Source: Streptomyces collinus
GTDB taxonomy: Bacteria > Actinomycetota > Actinomycetes > Streptomycetales > Streptomycetaceae
Direction of reading: 5' to 3'
NCBI RefSeq assembly: GCF_031348265.1
Contig: NZ_CP133771.1
Coordinates: 3,844,001-3,908,000, forward strand
DNA length: 64,000 nucleotides
Of the stretch, positions 32,885-42,460 are shown piece by piece (position 1 is the stretch's first letter; each line of letters opens with the position of its first letter). The position numbers and the translations under genes were made by a program. The notes under the pieces were generated by a model. It searched no databases and was not told where the DNA came from. It worked only from the letters and a program-made list of their open reading frames with translations.

Positions 32885-34195
32885 ATGACCGGCAGGCGAC
32901 GCACCCGCAGCACATTCCTCCCCGGCCTCCTCACCCGTCACGCCAGAAAAGGCGTTCTCTCCGCGGGCACGGCGGTCGCGTGCGCGTCGTTGCTCGCCGG
33001 ATGCGGTGCCGTCCCCGGCACCACGGGGGATGCCGGGGACGGCACCATCACCGTCATGACCTGGGCCCCGCAGAGCACCAAGGCCACCAACAAGCCCGGC
33101 ATGCCGGCCTTCGCCCACGCCTACGCCCGCTGGATCAACGCCAAGGGCGGGATCAACGGCCGCAAGCTCAACGTGCTGACCTGCAACGACCACAACGACA
33201 GCGTGGCCGCCGCCAAGTGCGCCCGGCGGGCCGCCAAGGAGAACGTGGTCGCGGTCGTCGGATCCTACAGCCAGTACGCGGACTCCTTCTTCCCGTCGCT
33301 GGAGGGCGCCGGGATCCCCTACATAGGCGGCTACGGCGCCACCAACGCCGAGTTCACCAGCCCCCTGTCCTACCCCGTCAACGGCGGCCAGCCCGCGCTG
33401 CTGGCCGGTCTCGGCAGTGCCCTCACCGAGTGCGGGCCCGTCGCGCTGATCCGGCCCGACACCATCGCGGGCGACCAGCTGCCCCCGCTGCTCGACTCCG
33501 GCCTGAAGGCAGGCGGGCACCGGGCCTCGAACGACCAGCGGGCGGCGGAGGACGCCACCGAGTACGACGGCCAGGCCGAGCGCGCTCTGCGCACGACGAG
33601 CACCGACGGGGCGGACCAGGGGTGTGTGGTGCCCGCCCTGGGGGACCGCAACGGCACCTTCATGGACTCCTTCCGGCGCGCCCGCGAGGACTACCCCGAG
33701 GTGCGGACGGCGACCGTGCTGGGCAGCGTCGACCAGACGGTGATCGACGCCACCGGCGGGGCGTCGGGCCCCTACGAGGGCTCGTACATCACCGGCTGGT
33801 ACCCGGTGGCGAGCGATCCGCGCTGGGACGGGATGAAGCAGGTGATCCGGGAGCAGGCCTTCGGCGACAACCGCATCGACCCCGCGGACGCCGGAGTGCA
33901 GACCACGTGGATCGCCTACACGGTGTTCCGGCAGATCGTCGAGTCGCTCGGCGACGGCGAGGTGAGCGCCGACACGGTGGCGGAGGCCCTGGACGACGGC
34001 CTGAAGGTCACCACGGGTGGCCTCACGCCGACGCTGCGCTGGCGGTTCCAGGACAAGCTCGCCGCCGTGGGCTTCCCCCGCCTGGTCAACGCGAACGTGA
34101 CCCTCCAGGTGGTGCGGGAGGGTCGGCTGGTCTCGGCCCGCAAGGGCTTCGTCGACACGACGAGGACGCTGGAGAACGCCGACGTGAACTACTGA
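32885..34195 (+). CDS. ABC transporter substrate-binding lipoprotein (Leu/Ile/Val-type)
   Basis: 436 residues. The N terminus has a basic stretch, a hydrophobic segment and a lipobox (SLLAGC), so the mature protein is a membrane-anchored lipoprotein on the cell surface. The periplasmic-binding-protein-1 fold is seen in WINAKGGINGRKLNVLTCND, VVAVVGSYSQYADSFFPSLE and IPYIGGYGATNAEF. No permease or ATPase gene is next to it, so it is an orphan receptor or uses components elsewhere. Start ATG 32885. Confidence 0.88.
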   Translation: MTGRRRTRSTFLPGLLTRHARKGVLSAGTAVACASLLAGCGAVPGTTGDAGDGTITVMTWAPQSTKATNKPGMPAFAHAYARWINAKGGINGRKLNVLTCNDHNDSVAAAKCARRAAKENVVAVVGSYSQYADSFFPSLEGAGIPYIGGYGATNAEFTSPLSYPVNGGQPALLAGLGSALTECGPVALIRPDTIAGDQLPPLLDSGLKAGGHRASNDQRAAEDATEYDGQAERALRTTSTDGADQGCVVPALGDRNGTFMDSFRRAREDYPEVRTATVLGSVDQTVIDATGGASGPYEGSYITGWYPVASDPRWDGMKQVIREQAFGDNRIDPADAGVQTTWIAYTVFRQIVESLGDGEVSADTVAEALDDGLKVTTGGLTPTLRWRFQDKLAAVGFPRLVNANVTLQVVREGRLVSARKGFVDTTRTLENADVNY

Positions 34196-34238
34196 GCGTC
34201 TCCGCCCGGCGGTTCGTGTCCCGCCCGCGCCGCCCCCG

Positions 34239-36287
34239 TCACAGCTGCGTCGGCTGCCGCTCGGTCAGGCCGTACTTCTTCGCGATCCCGTTCCACAGCC
34301 CGGCCGCCTTGGCCTTCTCGGTGCTGGCGACGCCGCTGGCCCGGTTGCCGGCCTGGGTCTGGCCGGTGGGCCGGGCCTGGCCCTTCTTGCAGCCCTTCTT
34401 GCCGGCGGTCTGGTCGGCCCAGGCCGCGTAGTGGTTGTCGGCCGAGGCGGAGGCCTGCCAGGCCTTGGTGAGGGCGGTGGTCAGCGCGGCGTGGCCGGGC
34501 AGCTGGTCGACCTCGATGCCGGAGAGCCGGGTGACCAGCCCGGTGCGCTGCTTGGCCGCGTCACGCAGGTCCTTGGCGGCCTCGGCGAGGTTGTCGCAGC
34601 CCTTGACGTCGGCGACGGCGTTGATCACCGTGCTGCGGCTGTTGCCGCTGTCGGCGAGCAGCTTGTCCAGTTCGACCGCCTGGGCCCGGGCCGGGTCGGC
34701 GGACGGGGAGGCGGAGCCGTCCGTCGCGGGTGCGGAGCCGGCCACCGTCTTGTTGTCGCCGCCCTCGTCGTCACCGCCTCCGCCACCGGCGAGCAGCGCG
34801 CCCGCGCCGACGCCGAGCACGGCGATGCCGATGCCGACGGCGGCGATGACGGGGACGCGCGAGCCGGTACGGCCACCGCGCGAGCGTCCTCCGGCGGGCG
34901 GGCCCTGAGAAGTGGGGGGAGCGGCGTACGGGGGCTGCGGCCGGGGCTGCTCGACGCGGGGCATCTGCTGTGTGGCCCCGGCGGGGCTCTCGGCGCCGCC
35001 CTGGCTGCGGAAGAGGTTGTCGAACTCGGCGGGCGGCTGCTTGTCCCCGCCGGGCACCGGCGCGATGAACTGCGTCGCCTCGGCGTCCGGATGCGAGGCG
35101 GCCGGATGCGAGGCACCCGGCAGCGGCCCGGCTCCCGCCCCGGTCCGGGGCCCGGTCCCGAGGAACCGCGTCGCCTCGGGGTCCTCCCCGGAAGGCATCT
35201 CGGGCGGCAGCGCCCCCGGGCCCACCGGGGGTATGTACTGCGTCGCCCCCTCGTCGGCGGACGGCGCGACGGGCGGCAGGTACTGCGTGGCCGCGGCCGC
35301 CGCGTCCCCGGGGACGGGCGGTATGTACTGGGTGGCCCCTTCATCGGCGGGCGCGGGCAGGGGGGCGCCCCCGCCGGTGGCGCCGTACGCACCGGAGACC
35401 GGCGGCAGACCGGCCCCGTGCGCCCCGGATCCCGGCTGCGACTGAGCTCCCCCACCCGGGGTCCCGTACGCATCAGCGGCCGACGGCAGACCGGCCCCGT
35501 GCGCCCCGGGCTGCGGCTGGGCTCCGCCCCCGGCAGGGGCGCCATAGCCACCCTCCGCGGATGGCAGGCCAGAACCCTGCGGATATCCGTACCCGGAGCC
35601 CCCCTGGGACCCCTGCCCGCCGGACCCGGGCTGCGGCTGGGCGCCACCCCCGGCGGAGGCGCCGTAGCTTCCGGTCGCAGGCGGCAGGCCAGAACCCTGC
35701 GGATATCCGTACCCGGAGCCTCCCTGAGACCCCTGCCCGCCGGATCCCGGCTGCGGCTGGGCCCCGCCCCCGGCAGGGGCGCCGTAGGCGTCGGTGCCCT
35801 GCGGCATGGCGCCGGGGCCTTCCGGAGGCAGCGGGGCCCCCGCGCCGGTGGCGCCGCCGTACGGGTCGTAGCCGGTGTGGCCGGCGGACGGCTGGGCCGT
35901 GCCGTACGGGCCGGACTCGGACGGTGGGCCGGCGTAGGAGTTCGAGGGGCGGCCGCCCTCCGGCGGGAGTGCGCCCGGGGCCTGCGCGTCCCACGCCGGC
36001 GGCTCGGGCGCGCTCCACTGCTGGGGCGGGGACTGCCAGGTCTGGCCCGGCGGCGGGGGCGGCGTCTGCTCCTGGCCGGGGCCCCATGGCTGGCCCCAGG
36101 TCTGGCCCTCGGCGGGGGCCGAGGCCTGCGGCTCGCCCGTGGGGGGCGGGACGGGCCGGCGGCCCGGGGCGTCACCCGGTCCGCCCGTCATGCCCGGCAG
36201 CAGGGGTTCGCCACCGTCGGAGGGCAGCACGATGCCTTCGCGCGCGGGGCGCGCCGAGGGCTCCTCGCCCTGTCCACTCTGCGTCAC
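34239..36287 (-). CDS. Pro/Gly/Gln-rich single-span membrane protein with ATQ-I-PPV repeats
   Basis: 682 residues from GTG 36287, with AGGAG upstream. Residues 1-480 are low-complexity, with repeats of GSGGQGSQGGSGYGYPQGSG and at least four ATQ(Y/F)IPPV-type motifs. One membrane span lies near 480-505 (VIAAVGIGIAVLGVGAGALL), followed by a 175-residue outside domain containing two cysteines (KGCDNLAE, KKGCKKGQ). ATQ-x-I-PPV motifs in Streptomyces often sit in cytoplasmic tails near Ser/Thr kinases or FHA proteins, so phospho-regulation is possible. The function is not known. Confidence 0.8.
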   Translation of the reverse strand: MTQSGQGEEPSARPAREGIVLPSDGGEPLLPGMTGGPGDAPGRRPVPPPTGEPQASAPAEGQTWGQPWGPGQEQTPPPPPGQTWQSPPQQWSAPEPPAWDAQAPGALPPEGGRPSNSYAGPPSESGPYGTAQPSAGHTGYDPYGGATGAGAPLPPEGPGAMPQGTDAYGAPAGGGAQPQPGSGGQGSQGGSGYGYPQGSGLPPATGSYGASAGGGAQPQPGSGGQGSQGGSGYGYPQGSGLPSAEGGYGAPAGGGAQPQPGAHGAGLPSAADAYGTPGGGAQSQPGSGAHGAGLPPVSGAYGATGGGAPLPAPADEGATQYIPPVPGDAAAAATQYLPPVAPSADEGATQYIPPVGPGALPPEMPSGEDPEATRFLGTGPRTGAGAGPLPGASHPAASHPDAEATQFIAPVPGGDKQPPAEFDNLFRSQGGAESPAGATQQMPRVEQPRPQPPYAAPPTSQGPPAGGRSRGGRTGSRVPVIAAVGIGIAVLGVGAGALLAGGGGGDDEGGDNKTVAGSAPATDGSASPSADPARAQAVELDKLLADSGNSRSTVINAVADVKGCDNLAEAAKDLRDAAKQRTGLVTRLSGIEVDQLPGHAALTTALTKAWQASASADNHYAAWADQTAGKKGCKKGQARPTGQTQAGNRASGVASTEKAKAAGLWNGIAKKYGLTERQPTQL
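35521..35760 (-). repeat. In-frame 120-bp coding duplication
   Basis: Two 120-bp blocks (35521-35640 and 35641-35760) are nearly identical around CCAGAACCCTGCGGATATCC and encode two 40-residue PQPGSGGQGSQGGSGYGYPQ blocks in the disordered tail of the membrane protein. The few differences (C/T in silent sites) indicate a fairly recent duplication. Confidence 0.88.
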
Positions 36288-36488
36288 CGGGACTCCTACT
36301 AATGGGGGACCTTGTGAATCGTCGGGTCACGCTACCGGGTCCCCAGAGCCCCGTGCCACGCAGCACAGGGCCCGACCTCGTGCCCTGTGAGCGCGGTAAC
36401 ACCAGTGGGTCACGGCACGTTGCCCAGGTCACCTCCTGCGCACCAGGCAGCCGTTTCCCGCACGTTCACGCATCCGCGGACCCTGTGT

Positions 36489-37874
36489 TCACGCAGCCGC
36501 CTGGAGGTCGAGCCGTGCCCCGAACTCCCTTACCACCGCCTCGTCCCGGTACGGCTCCAGCCGCTGCTGGAAGTCCTCCAGATACTCGGCGCCCCGGTTG
36601 GAGCGCAGCCCCTCCAGCAGTTCGACGGCCTGCATGCCGGTGTTGCACGCCTCTTCGATCTCCCGCTGCTGCACCTGCGCCGTGGCCAAGAGCACATATC
36701 CGATGGCCCGGCGGCGCGCCCGCGTCTCGGGATGCCCGGCCAGCGACTCCTGCGCGCAGCGGGCCGCCGCCTCGGCCTGCCCGAGGTCCCGGTGGCAATG
36801 CGCCAACTCGTCGGCCAGATACGCCTCGTCGAAGTGCGCGATCCACACCGGGTCGTCCCCGGCGGCCGGGTCGGCCGCCTCCAGGGCGCTCACCGCGCGG
36901 CCCGCCGCGGACTGGGCGGCGCGCACGTCGCCCATGAGGGCGTGCCCGCGCGCCTCCGCCGCAAGGAACATCGACTCCGCCCGCGGCGACACGCGCCCTC
37001 GCGCCCCCTCCTGCGCCGCCCGTGCCAACTGCGCGATCTCCCGCGGGTTTCCGAGCTGCGCGGCGAGATGGCTCATGGAGGCCGCGAGGACGTACCCGCC
37101 GTAGCCGCGGTCCCCGGCGGCCTGCGCCAGCCGCAGGGCCTGGATGTAGTAGCGCTGGGCCAGGCCGGGCTGGCCGGTGTCGACGGCCATGTACCCGGCG
37201 AGTTCCGTCAGCCGGGCCACCGCGGCGAACAGGTCCCGCCCGACCGCCTCCCGGTACGACCCCGCCAGCAGCCCCGAGACCACGCTGTTGAGGTAGTGCA
37301 CGACGACCGGCCGCACATGCCCGCTGCCGTACTGGTGGTCGAGATCCACCAGCGCCTGCGTCATGGCCTGGACCGCCTGCACGTCGGACTGCCCCACCCG
37401 CGGCCCGGCCGAGCGCGAGACCTGCGCGTCGGGCACGGAGATCAGCCAGTCCCGGCTGGGCTCGACCAGCGCGGACGCGGCGACGGAGGAGCCGGACAGG
37501 AAGTCCCGCCGCCCCACGTCACTGCGCCACAGCTCGCAGACCTGCTCGATGGCCCCCAGCACCGTCGGCGAGAACTGGAGGCCCACGCCCGAGGCGAGGT
37601 TCTTGCCGTTGGCCATGCCGATCTCGTCGATCGTGACCGTACGGCCGAGCTTGCGGCCCAGCGCCTCGGCGATGATCGCCGGGGCCCGGCCCCGCGGCTG
37701 CTGCCCGCGCAGCCAGCGCGCCACCGATGTCTTGTCGTAGCGCAGGTCGAGGCCGTGCTCGGCACCGCACATGTTGACCCGGCGGGCCAGGCCGGCGTTG
37801 GAGCATCCGGCTTCCTGGATGAGCGCCTGCAGCCGTTCGTTCGGCTGCCGGGCGACGAGCGGCCTTGCGGCCAT
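36489..37874 (-). CDS. NsdA-like transcriptional regulator (HTH + TPR)
   Basis: 461 residues. The first 60 carry a helix-turn-helix-like region (NERLQALIQEAGCSNAGLAR, DKTSVARWLRGQQPRG), then a linker ending RRDFLSGSSVAASAL, and from about 160 a long helical TPR-like array (HYLNSVVSGLLAGSYREAVG, QRYYIQALRLAQAAGD). The architecture matches Streptomyces NsdA and its paralogues, where NsdA represses sporulation and antibiotic production. I cannot tell nsdA from a paralogue without alignment. ATG 37874. Divergent from the primase-like gene across 290 bases. Confidence 0.85.
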   Translation of the reverse strand: MAARPLVARQPNERLQALIQEAGCSNAGLARRVNMCGAEHGLDLRYDKTSVARWLRGQQPRGRAPAIIAEALGRKLGRTVTIDEIGMANGKNLASGVGLQFSPTVLGAIEQVCELWRSDVGRRDFLSGSSVAASALVEPSRDWLISVPDAQVSRSAGPRVGQSDVQAVQAMTQALVDLDHQYGSGHVRPVVVHYLNSVVSGLLAGSYREAVGRDLFAAVARLTELAGYMAVDTGQPGLAQRYYIQALRLAQAAGDRGYGGYVLAASMSHLAAQLGNPREIAQLARAAQEGARGRVSPRAESMFLAAEARGHALMGDVRAAQSAAGRAVSALEAADPAAGDDPVWIAHFDEAYLADELAHCHRDLGQAEAAARCAQESLAGHPETRARRRAIGYVLLATAQVQQREIEEACNTGMQAVELLEGLRSNRGAEYLEDFQQRLEPYRDEAVVREFGARLDLQAAA

Positions 37875-38164
37875 GGCGTACCCCCTGAGGCTGCGGTGCC
37901 TGCCCACGCACCGAGTTGACGTGTCTTCCGCGGCCGAACCCCTCACGTCCCGGCGAGAAGATCCGGCCGTGAAGATCAATGCCCCGCCGACCAGACGAAA
38001 ATGCGAGGCATGTGAGGAATGCCGGGGTATCGGCTGTTGCCGGCCCCACACGTGGCTACCCAGCTCCGCGACGGATCCTCCTGCGCGCCCCCGCACATGC
38101 ACCCATGCGCCCCGCCAACAGGGGCGATGCTCTCCCCCGCGCACACGGGTGGGCGTAACCCCTG

Positions 38165-38842
38165 GTGACGACCAGAGTTGTGTTCATCGTGGAAGAGACG
38201 CTCGCCGGCACCGAAGCCGCCCAGATCCCGAAGCAGCGCGGGGAATCGCTGCTGGAGACCGCTGTTCGCTACGCCGAGGAGCGCCACTGGGACGTGTTCC
38301 CCGGCACCTGGCTGGAAGCCGCCGACGGCAGTCAGCGCTGCTCCTGCGGTGACGCGGCGTGTCCGGCGCCCGGGTCGCACCCGGCGCGCCCGGACTGGGC
38401 GACGCAGGCGACGGGCAGTGCGACGGTCGCGCGACGGATGTGGCAGAAGCAGCCAGCCGCGTCGATCCTGCTGCCGACGGGGCGGACGTTCGACGCGATC
38501 TCCGTGCCGGAGACGGCCGGGTTCCTGGCGCTCGCGCGCATGGAGCGGATGGAGCTGACGCTCGGGCCGGTGACGCTCACGCCGGACCGGCGGATGGAGT
38601 TCTTCGTGCTGCCGGGGGCCGGGGTGAAGGTGCCCGATCTGGTGCGGAAGCTGGGGTGGGCGGTGTCGTCGCTGGATCTGACGGTGCTGGGCGAAGGGGC
38701 GTATGTGGCTGCGCCGCCCACGCGGTTCGGGTCCCGTGGGGCTGTGCAGTGGGCCTGCCGGCCGACTCCGGCCAATCGGTGGCTGCCGGATGCCGAGGAG
38801 TTGATCTCGCCCTTGGCCTATGCGTGCGGTAGGGATCGATAG
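38165..38842 (+). CDS. Bifunctional primase/polymerase-like domain protein
   Basis: 225 residues from GTG 38165. Resembles the N-terminal Prim-Pol domain of actinobacterial prophage or plasmid primases: LLETAVRYAEERHWDVFPG, then CSCGDAACPAPGSHPA (possible zinc-binding Cys/His cluster) and HPARPDWATQATG. The usual catalytic D-x-D of the Prim-Pol fold is not obvious, so it may be an inactive relative retained as a regulator, as is common in Streptomyces chromosomes. No replication genes are adjacent. Confidence 0.7.
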   Translation: MTTRVVFIVEETLAGTEAAQIPKQRGESLLETAVRYAEERHWDVFPGTWLEAADGSQRCSCGDAACPAPGSHPARPDWATQATGSATVARRMWQKQPAASILLPTGRTFDAISVPETAGFLALARMERMELTLGPVTLTPDRRMEFFVLPGAGVKVPDLVRKLGWAVSSLDLTVLGEGAYVAAPPTRFGSRGAVQWACRPTPANRWLPDAEELISPLAYACGRDR

Positions 38843-38899
38843 GCGCTGATTCGTCTGCTCGGTTGCCGTTGTGTGGCGGCCGCGCGTCGGTTGTGGTTG

Positions 38900-38953
38900 T
38901 TCGCGCCCACGCGGCGGAGCCGCATATCCCACAGCGTCCCGCGCCCCTCAAGG
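38900..38953 (+). repeat. Dispersed intergenic repeat, family B copy 1
   Basis: Contains CACGCGGCGGAGCCGCATAT and CCCGCGCCCCTCAAGG. The other copy is at 58119-58163. The GCGGCGGAGCCGC half is itself a near palindrome. It lies upstream of the ABC ATPase gene. Confidence 0.8.
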
Positions 38954-38991
38954 GCCACCGTAGGGTGCAAGGTGACGGAGGGAGGCGCGGA

Positions 38992-39765
38992 GTGGGATCC
39001 AGCGCGGTGCGGGTGCGGGGGCTGTGGAAGCGGTTCGGGCAGCAGGTCGCTGTCGCCGGGGTCGATCTCGACTTGCCCGCGGGCAAGTTCATCGGGCTCG
39101 TCGGACCGAACGGGGCCGGGAAGACCACCACCTTGTCGATGGTGACCGGGCTGCTCAGGCCCGATCACGGGACCGTCGAGGTGGTCGGGCACGACGTGTG
39201 GCGGGACCCCGTCGAGGTGAAGGCGCGGATCGGGGTGCTGCCGGAGGGGCTGCGGCTCTTCGAGCGGCTCTCCGGGCGGGAACTGCTGGCGTACAGCGGG
39301 CGGTTGCGCGGGCTGCCCGGTGCCGAAGTCGACAAGCGGGCCACGCAGCTCCTCGACGTCCTCGATCTGGCCGGGGCCCAGCACAAGCTCGTCGTCGACT
39401 ACTCGACCGGCATGCGCAAGAAGATCGGGCTCGCCAGCGCTCTCCTCCACAATCCCGAAGTGCTGTTCCTGGACGAGCCGTTCGAGGGGGTCGACCCCGT
39501 CTCCGCGCAGACCATCCGGGGCGTCCTGGAGCGGTACACGGCCTCGGGCGCCACGGTCGTGTTCTCTTCCCACGTCATGGAGCTCGTCGAGTCGCTGTGC
39601 GACTGGGTCGCCGTCATGGCCGCCGGGCGGATCCGCGCCACCGGCACGCTCGCCGAGGTGCGCGGGGACGCGCCGTCGCTGCAGCGGGCGTTCCTCGAAC
39701 TCGTCGGCGCGCAGAGCCGGGACGCCGGGTCCGATCTCGACTGGCTGGGCGGCGGGGCCCGGTGA
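38992..39765 (+). CDS. ABC transporter ATP-binding protein
   Basis: 257 residues from GTG 38992 (GGAGG upstream). Walker A is VGPNGAGKTTTLSM, the signature reads DYSTGMRKKIGLASAL (S-T-G-M variant), Walker B is VLFLDEPFEGVD and the switch His lies in VVFSSHVMELVE. This is the DRA/NATP-type subfamily with a stand-alone membrane protein partner, usually an exporter. It overlaps the membrane protein start by four bases (GTGA), so the two form a half-exporter operon. Confidence 0.93.
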   Translation: MGSSAVRVRGLWKRFGQQVAVAGVDLDLPAGKFIGLVGPNGAGKTTTLSMVTGLLRPDHGTVEVVGHDVWRDPVEVKARIGVLPEGLRLFERLSGRELLAYSGRLRGLPGAEVDKRATQLLDVLDLAGAQHKLVVDYSTGMRKKIGLASALLHNPEVLFLDEPFEGVDPVSAQTIRGVLERYTASGATVVFSSHVMELVESLCDWVAVMAAGRIRATGTLAEVRGDAPSLQRAFLELVGAQSRDAGSDLDWLGGGAR

Positions 39766-41354
39766 GCACCGACGCGATCACCCCCGTCTTCGTACGGCTG
39801 AAGCTGTCGCTGCTGCGCAACGGGCTGCGGCAGTCCGGCGGGCGGAAGGCCGCCTACATCACCTCGGCCGTCTTCGCCCTGCTGTTCGCCGCGCTCCAGC
39901 TGATCGGCCTGATCGCGCTGCGCGGCCATGCGCACGCCGAGTCGGTGGTCGTGCTGGCGGTGGCGGTGCTGGGGCTCGGGTGGGCGGTGATGCCGCTGTT
40001 CTTCCCCAGCGGTGACGAGACCCTCGACCCGACCCGGCTGGTGATGCTGCCGCTGCGGCCCCGGCCACTGGTGCGGGCGCTGCTCACGGCCTCGCTGGTG
40101 GGCATCGGGCCGCTGTTCACGCTGTGCCTGCTGGTGGGCTCCGTGGTGGCGGTGGCCCGTGGCGGGGCGGCGTTCGCGGCCGGGGTCGTCGCCGTCGTGC
40201 TGGCGCTGCTGGTGTGCGTGGCGCTCGCGCGGGCCGTCGCCGCCGCGAACGTACGGCTGCTGACCAGCCGCAAGGGGCGGGACCTCGCGGTGCTCAGCGG
40301 GCTCGTCATCGCGGTCGGGGCGCAGATCGTCAACTTCGGCGCGCAGCGCATCGGGGCGTCGGGGCTGGGCGAACTCGACCCGGCGGCCGGGGTGCTGCAG
40401 TGGGTGCCGCCCGCGTCGGCGATCGGGGCCGTGCACGCGGTGAGCGAGGGCTCCTACGGCCTGGCCGCCGCGCAACTGACGCTGACCGCGGGGGCACTGG
40501 TGGCGCTGCTCGCGCTCTGGTCACGGCATCTGACCCGGCTGATGACCTCACCCGACGGCTCCACCCTGCCGGGCGCCGAGTCGGCCGCGAAAGAGCGCTC
40601 GTCGACCGGGCTCGCGCGGCTGCTGCCACCGGGCCGTACGGGCACGGTCATGGAGCGCAGCCTGCGGTACGTGTGGCGCGACCCGAAGACCAAGGCCGCC
40701 TGGGTGACGTCGCTGGCCATCGGGCTGATCGTGCCGGTGTTCAACGCCTGGCAGGGCACCGGGTCGGTGTACTTCGCCTGCTTCGCCGCCGGGATGCTCG
40801 GCATCCAGATGTACAACCAGTTCGGACAGGACACCTCGGCGTTCTGGATCGTCGCGATGACGATCTCCTCGACGCGCGACGCCTACGTCGAACTGCGCGC
40901 CCGGGCGTACGCCCTGCTGCTGATCACGCTGCCCTACGCCACGCTCGTGACGGTCCTGACGACGGCCATGCTCGGCGACTGGCGGCGGCTGCCCGAGGCG
41001 CTGGGGCTGTCCTTCGCGCTGCTCGGCGCGATGCTCGCGACCGGGGCGTGGACGTCCGCCCGCTTCCCCTACTCCATCCCGCAGGAGGGCTACAAGAACG
41101 TCGCCCCCGGGCAGACCGGGCTCGCCTGGATCTCGATCTTCGGCGGGATGATGGCGGCCGCCCTGTTGTGCGCGCCCGTCATCGCGCTCACGATCTGGCT
41201 GAACGTGAGCGCCGACGGCGACGACTGGACGTGGCTGCTGCTGCCGGCGGGCACGGTGTACGGGGCGGGGCTCACGGCGGCGGGGCTGAAACTGGCCGCT
41301 CCGCGGACGGCCCGGCGGCTGCCGGAGATCCTGGCGGCGGTCAGCAAGGGGTGA
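39762..41354 (+). CDS. ABC transporter membrane subunit
   Basis: 530 residues from GTG 39762, with about ten to twelve hydrophobic spans, for example AYITSAVFALLFAALQLIGL near 30 and AESVVVLAVAVLGLGWAVMP near 60. Hydrophilic loops such as LLRPLRPRPLVRALLTASL-like sequence (PLRPRPLVRALLTASLVG) are characteristic of ABC-2-like exporters with a dedicated ATPase. Substrate unknown. Directly coupled to the ATPase gene by a four-base overlap; nothing in context hints at the cargo. Confidence 0.88.
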   Translation: MSTDAITPVFVRLKLSLLRNGLRQSGGRKAAYITSAVFALLFAALQLIGLIALRGHAHAESVVVLAVAVLGLGWAVMPLFFPSGDETLDPTRLVMLPLRPRPLVRALLTASLVGIGPLFTLCLLVGSVVAVARGGAAFAAGVVAVVLALLVCVALARAVAAANVRLLTSRKGRDLAVLSGLVIAVGAQIVNFGAQRIGASGLGELDPAAGVLQWVPPASAIGAVHAVSEGSYGLAAAQLTLTAGALVALLALWSRHLTRLMTSPDGSTLPGAESAAKERSSTGLARLLPPGRTGTVMERSLRYVWRDPKTKAAWVTSLAIGLIVPVFNAWQGTGSVYFACFAAGMLGIQMYNQFGQDTSAFWIVAMTISSTRDAYVELRARAYALLLITLPYATLVTVLTTAMLGDWRRLPEALGLSFALLGAMLATGAWTSARFPYSIPQEGYKNVAPGQTGLAWISIFGGMMAAALLCAPVIALTIWLNVSADGDDWTWLLLPAGTVYGAGLTAAGLKLAAPRTARRLPEILAAVSKG

Positions 41355-41402
41355 CGGACCGCCGCCGCTGCCACGGGCGACGCGCCCGGCCGAGGACTGC
41401 CG

Positions 41403-42302
41403 TCAGCTGTCGCCCAGCGAGTCCAGGAAGGGCTCGATCGCGGCGCGCCAGGCCTCCGGCTGGTCGTAGTGCACCAGGTGGCCGGCGTCGGCGACCTCCG
41501 CGTACTGGCCGCGGGGCAGGACCCGGACCATCTCCTGGGCCTCGGCGCGGCCCAGCTCGCCGTCCAAGCCGCGCACGACCAGGGCGGGGCAGCGGACCTG
41601 GGTCAGCTCCTCCCAGTGCGCGTCGTACACCCATGTCTCGCGGGTGCGGAGCATCTGCTCCGGCTCGAAGACCGGACGCCAGCCGTCCGGGGACTCGGCC
41701 ATCACCTCGGCGTAGAACTCGCCACGGGCCGGATTGGGCCGCTCCACCCAGGGGTCGTCCTCGCCGAACCACTTGCGGACGTCGGCGAGCGTGGCGAACG
41801 GCAGCGGCCAGGCCTTGAACCACTGGCCCCACTCGCGCTGCGAGGCGGCGCCGAGCGCGGAGGCCCGCATGTCGCAGATGATCAGGCCGCGGACCAGGTC
41901 GGGGCGCCTGGCGGCGAGCTGCCAGGCGGTGAGCGCGCCCATGGCGTGGCCGATGAGGACGACCGGGGCAAGACCGAGCTGCTCCAGAGCGGCCTCGGCG
42001 TCGTCGACGTAGGCGTCCCGCGTGAAGGAGCCCTGCGGGGGTTTGTCGCTGCGGCCGTGGCCGCGCTGGTCCAGGGCGACCGCGCGGTAGCGCGCGGAGA
42101 GCCAGCGGGCGGTGTACGCCCAGTGTGAGGCGCGGCCCATGAGGCCGTGCAGTAACAGCACGCCCGGGGAGCCCTCCGGCGCGGTGTGCCCGTCGTGCGC
42201 CCCCTGCCCGTCCTGCGCCGGATCGGTCTTGGGCGGGTCCCCGAACTCCCAGGCCGCCAGGCGTACGCCGCCCGTCCCGGTCACGTCGATGCGTCGCGCC
42301 AT
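41403..42302 (-). CDS. Alpha/beta-hydrolase-fold protein lacking the nucleophile Ser
   Basis: 299 residues from ATG 42302. The fold is plain: VLLLHGLMGRASHWAYTARW (oxyanion HG), YRAVALDQRGHGRSDKPPQG, and the late AGHLVHYDQPEAW with the catalytic His. The nucleophile elbow reads VVLIGHAMGALTAW, so G-x-S-x-G has become G-H-A-M-G and the Ser is Ala. A cap domain with FKAWPLPFATLADVRKWFG is retained. Unless a different residue supplies the nucleophile, it should not hydrolyse esters; a lyase, binding or cofactor-free role is possible. Confidence 0.88.
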   Translation of the reverse strand: MARRIDVTGTGGVRLAAWEFGDPPKTDPAQDGQGAHDGHTAPEGSPGVLLLHGLMGRASHWAYTARWLSARYRAVALDQRGHGRSDKPPQGSFTRDAYVDDAEAALEQLGLAPVVLIGHAMGALTAWQLAARRPDLVRGLIICDMRASALGAASQREWGQWFKAWPLPFATLADVRKWFGEDDPWVERPNPARGEFYAEVMAESPDGWRPVFEPEQMLRTRETWVYDAHWEELTQVRCPALVVRGLDGELGRAEAQEMVRVLPRGQYAEVADAGHLVHYDQPEAWRAAIEPFLDSLGDS

Positions 42303-42460
42303 GTCTGGCACCCCCCAAGCTTCGCGCGGACCGCGGCTCCCTGAGAGCCGGCCGGTCCTGTGAACCGTGTTCTGCCCGCTGTGCCTTTTGCCAGTGCTGG
42401 TTGCCGTACCTGTCGGTGCAAGTGTGCCGTGCGCCGCCCGCAGACTATCGAAAGCGCATT

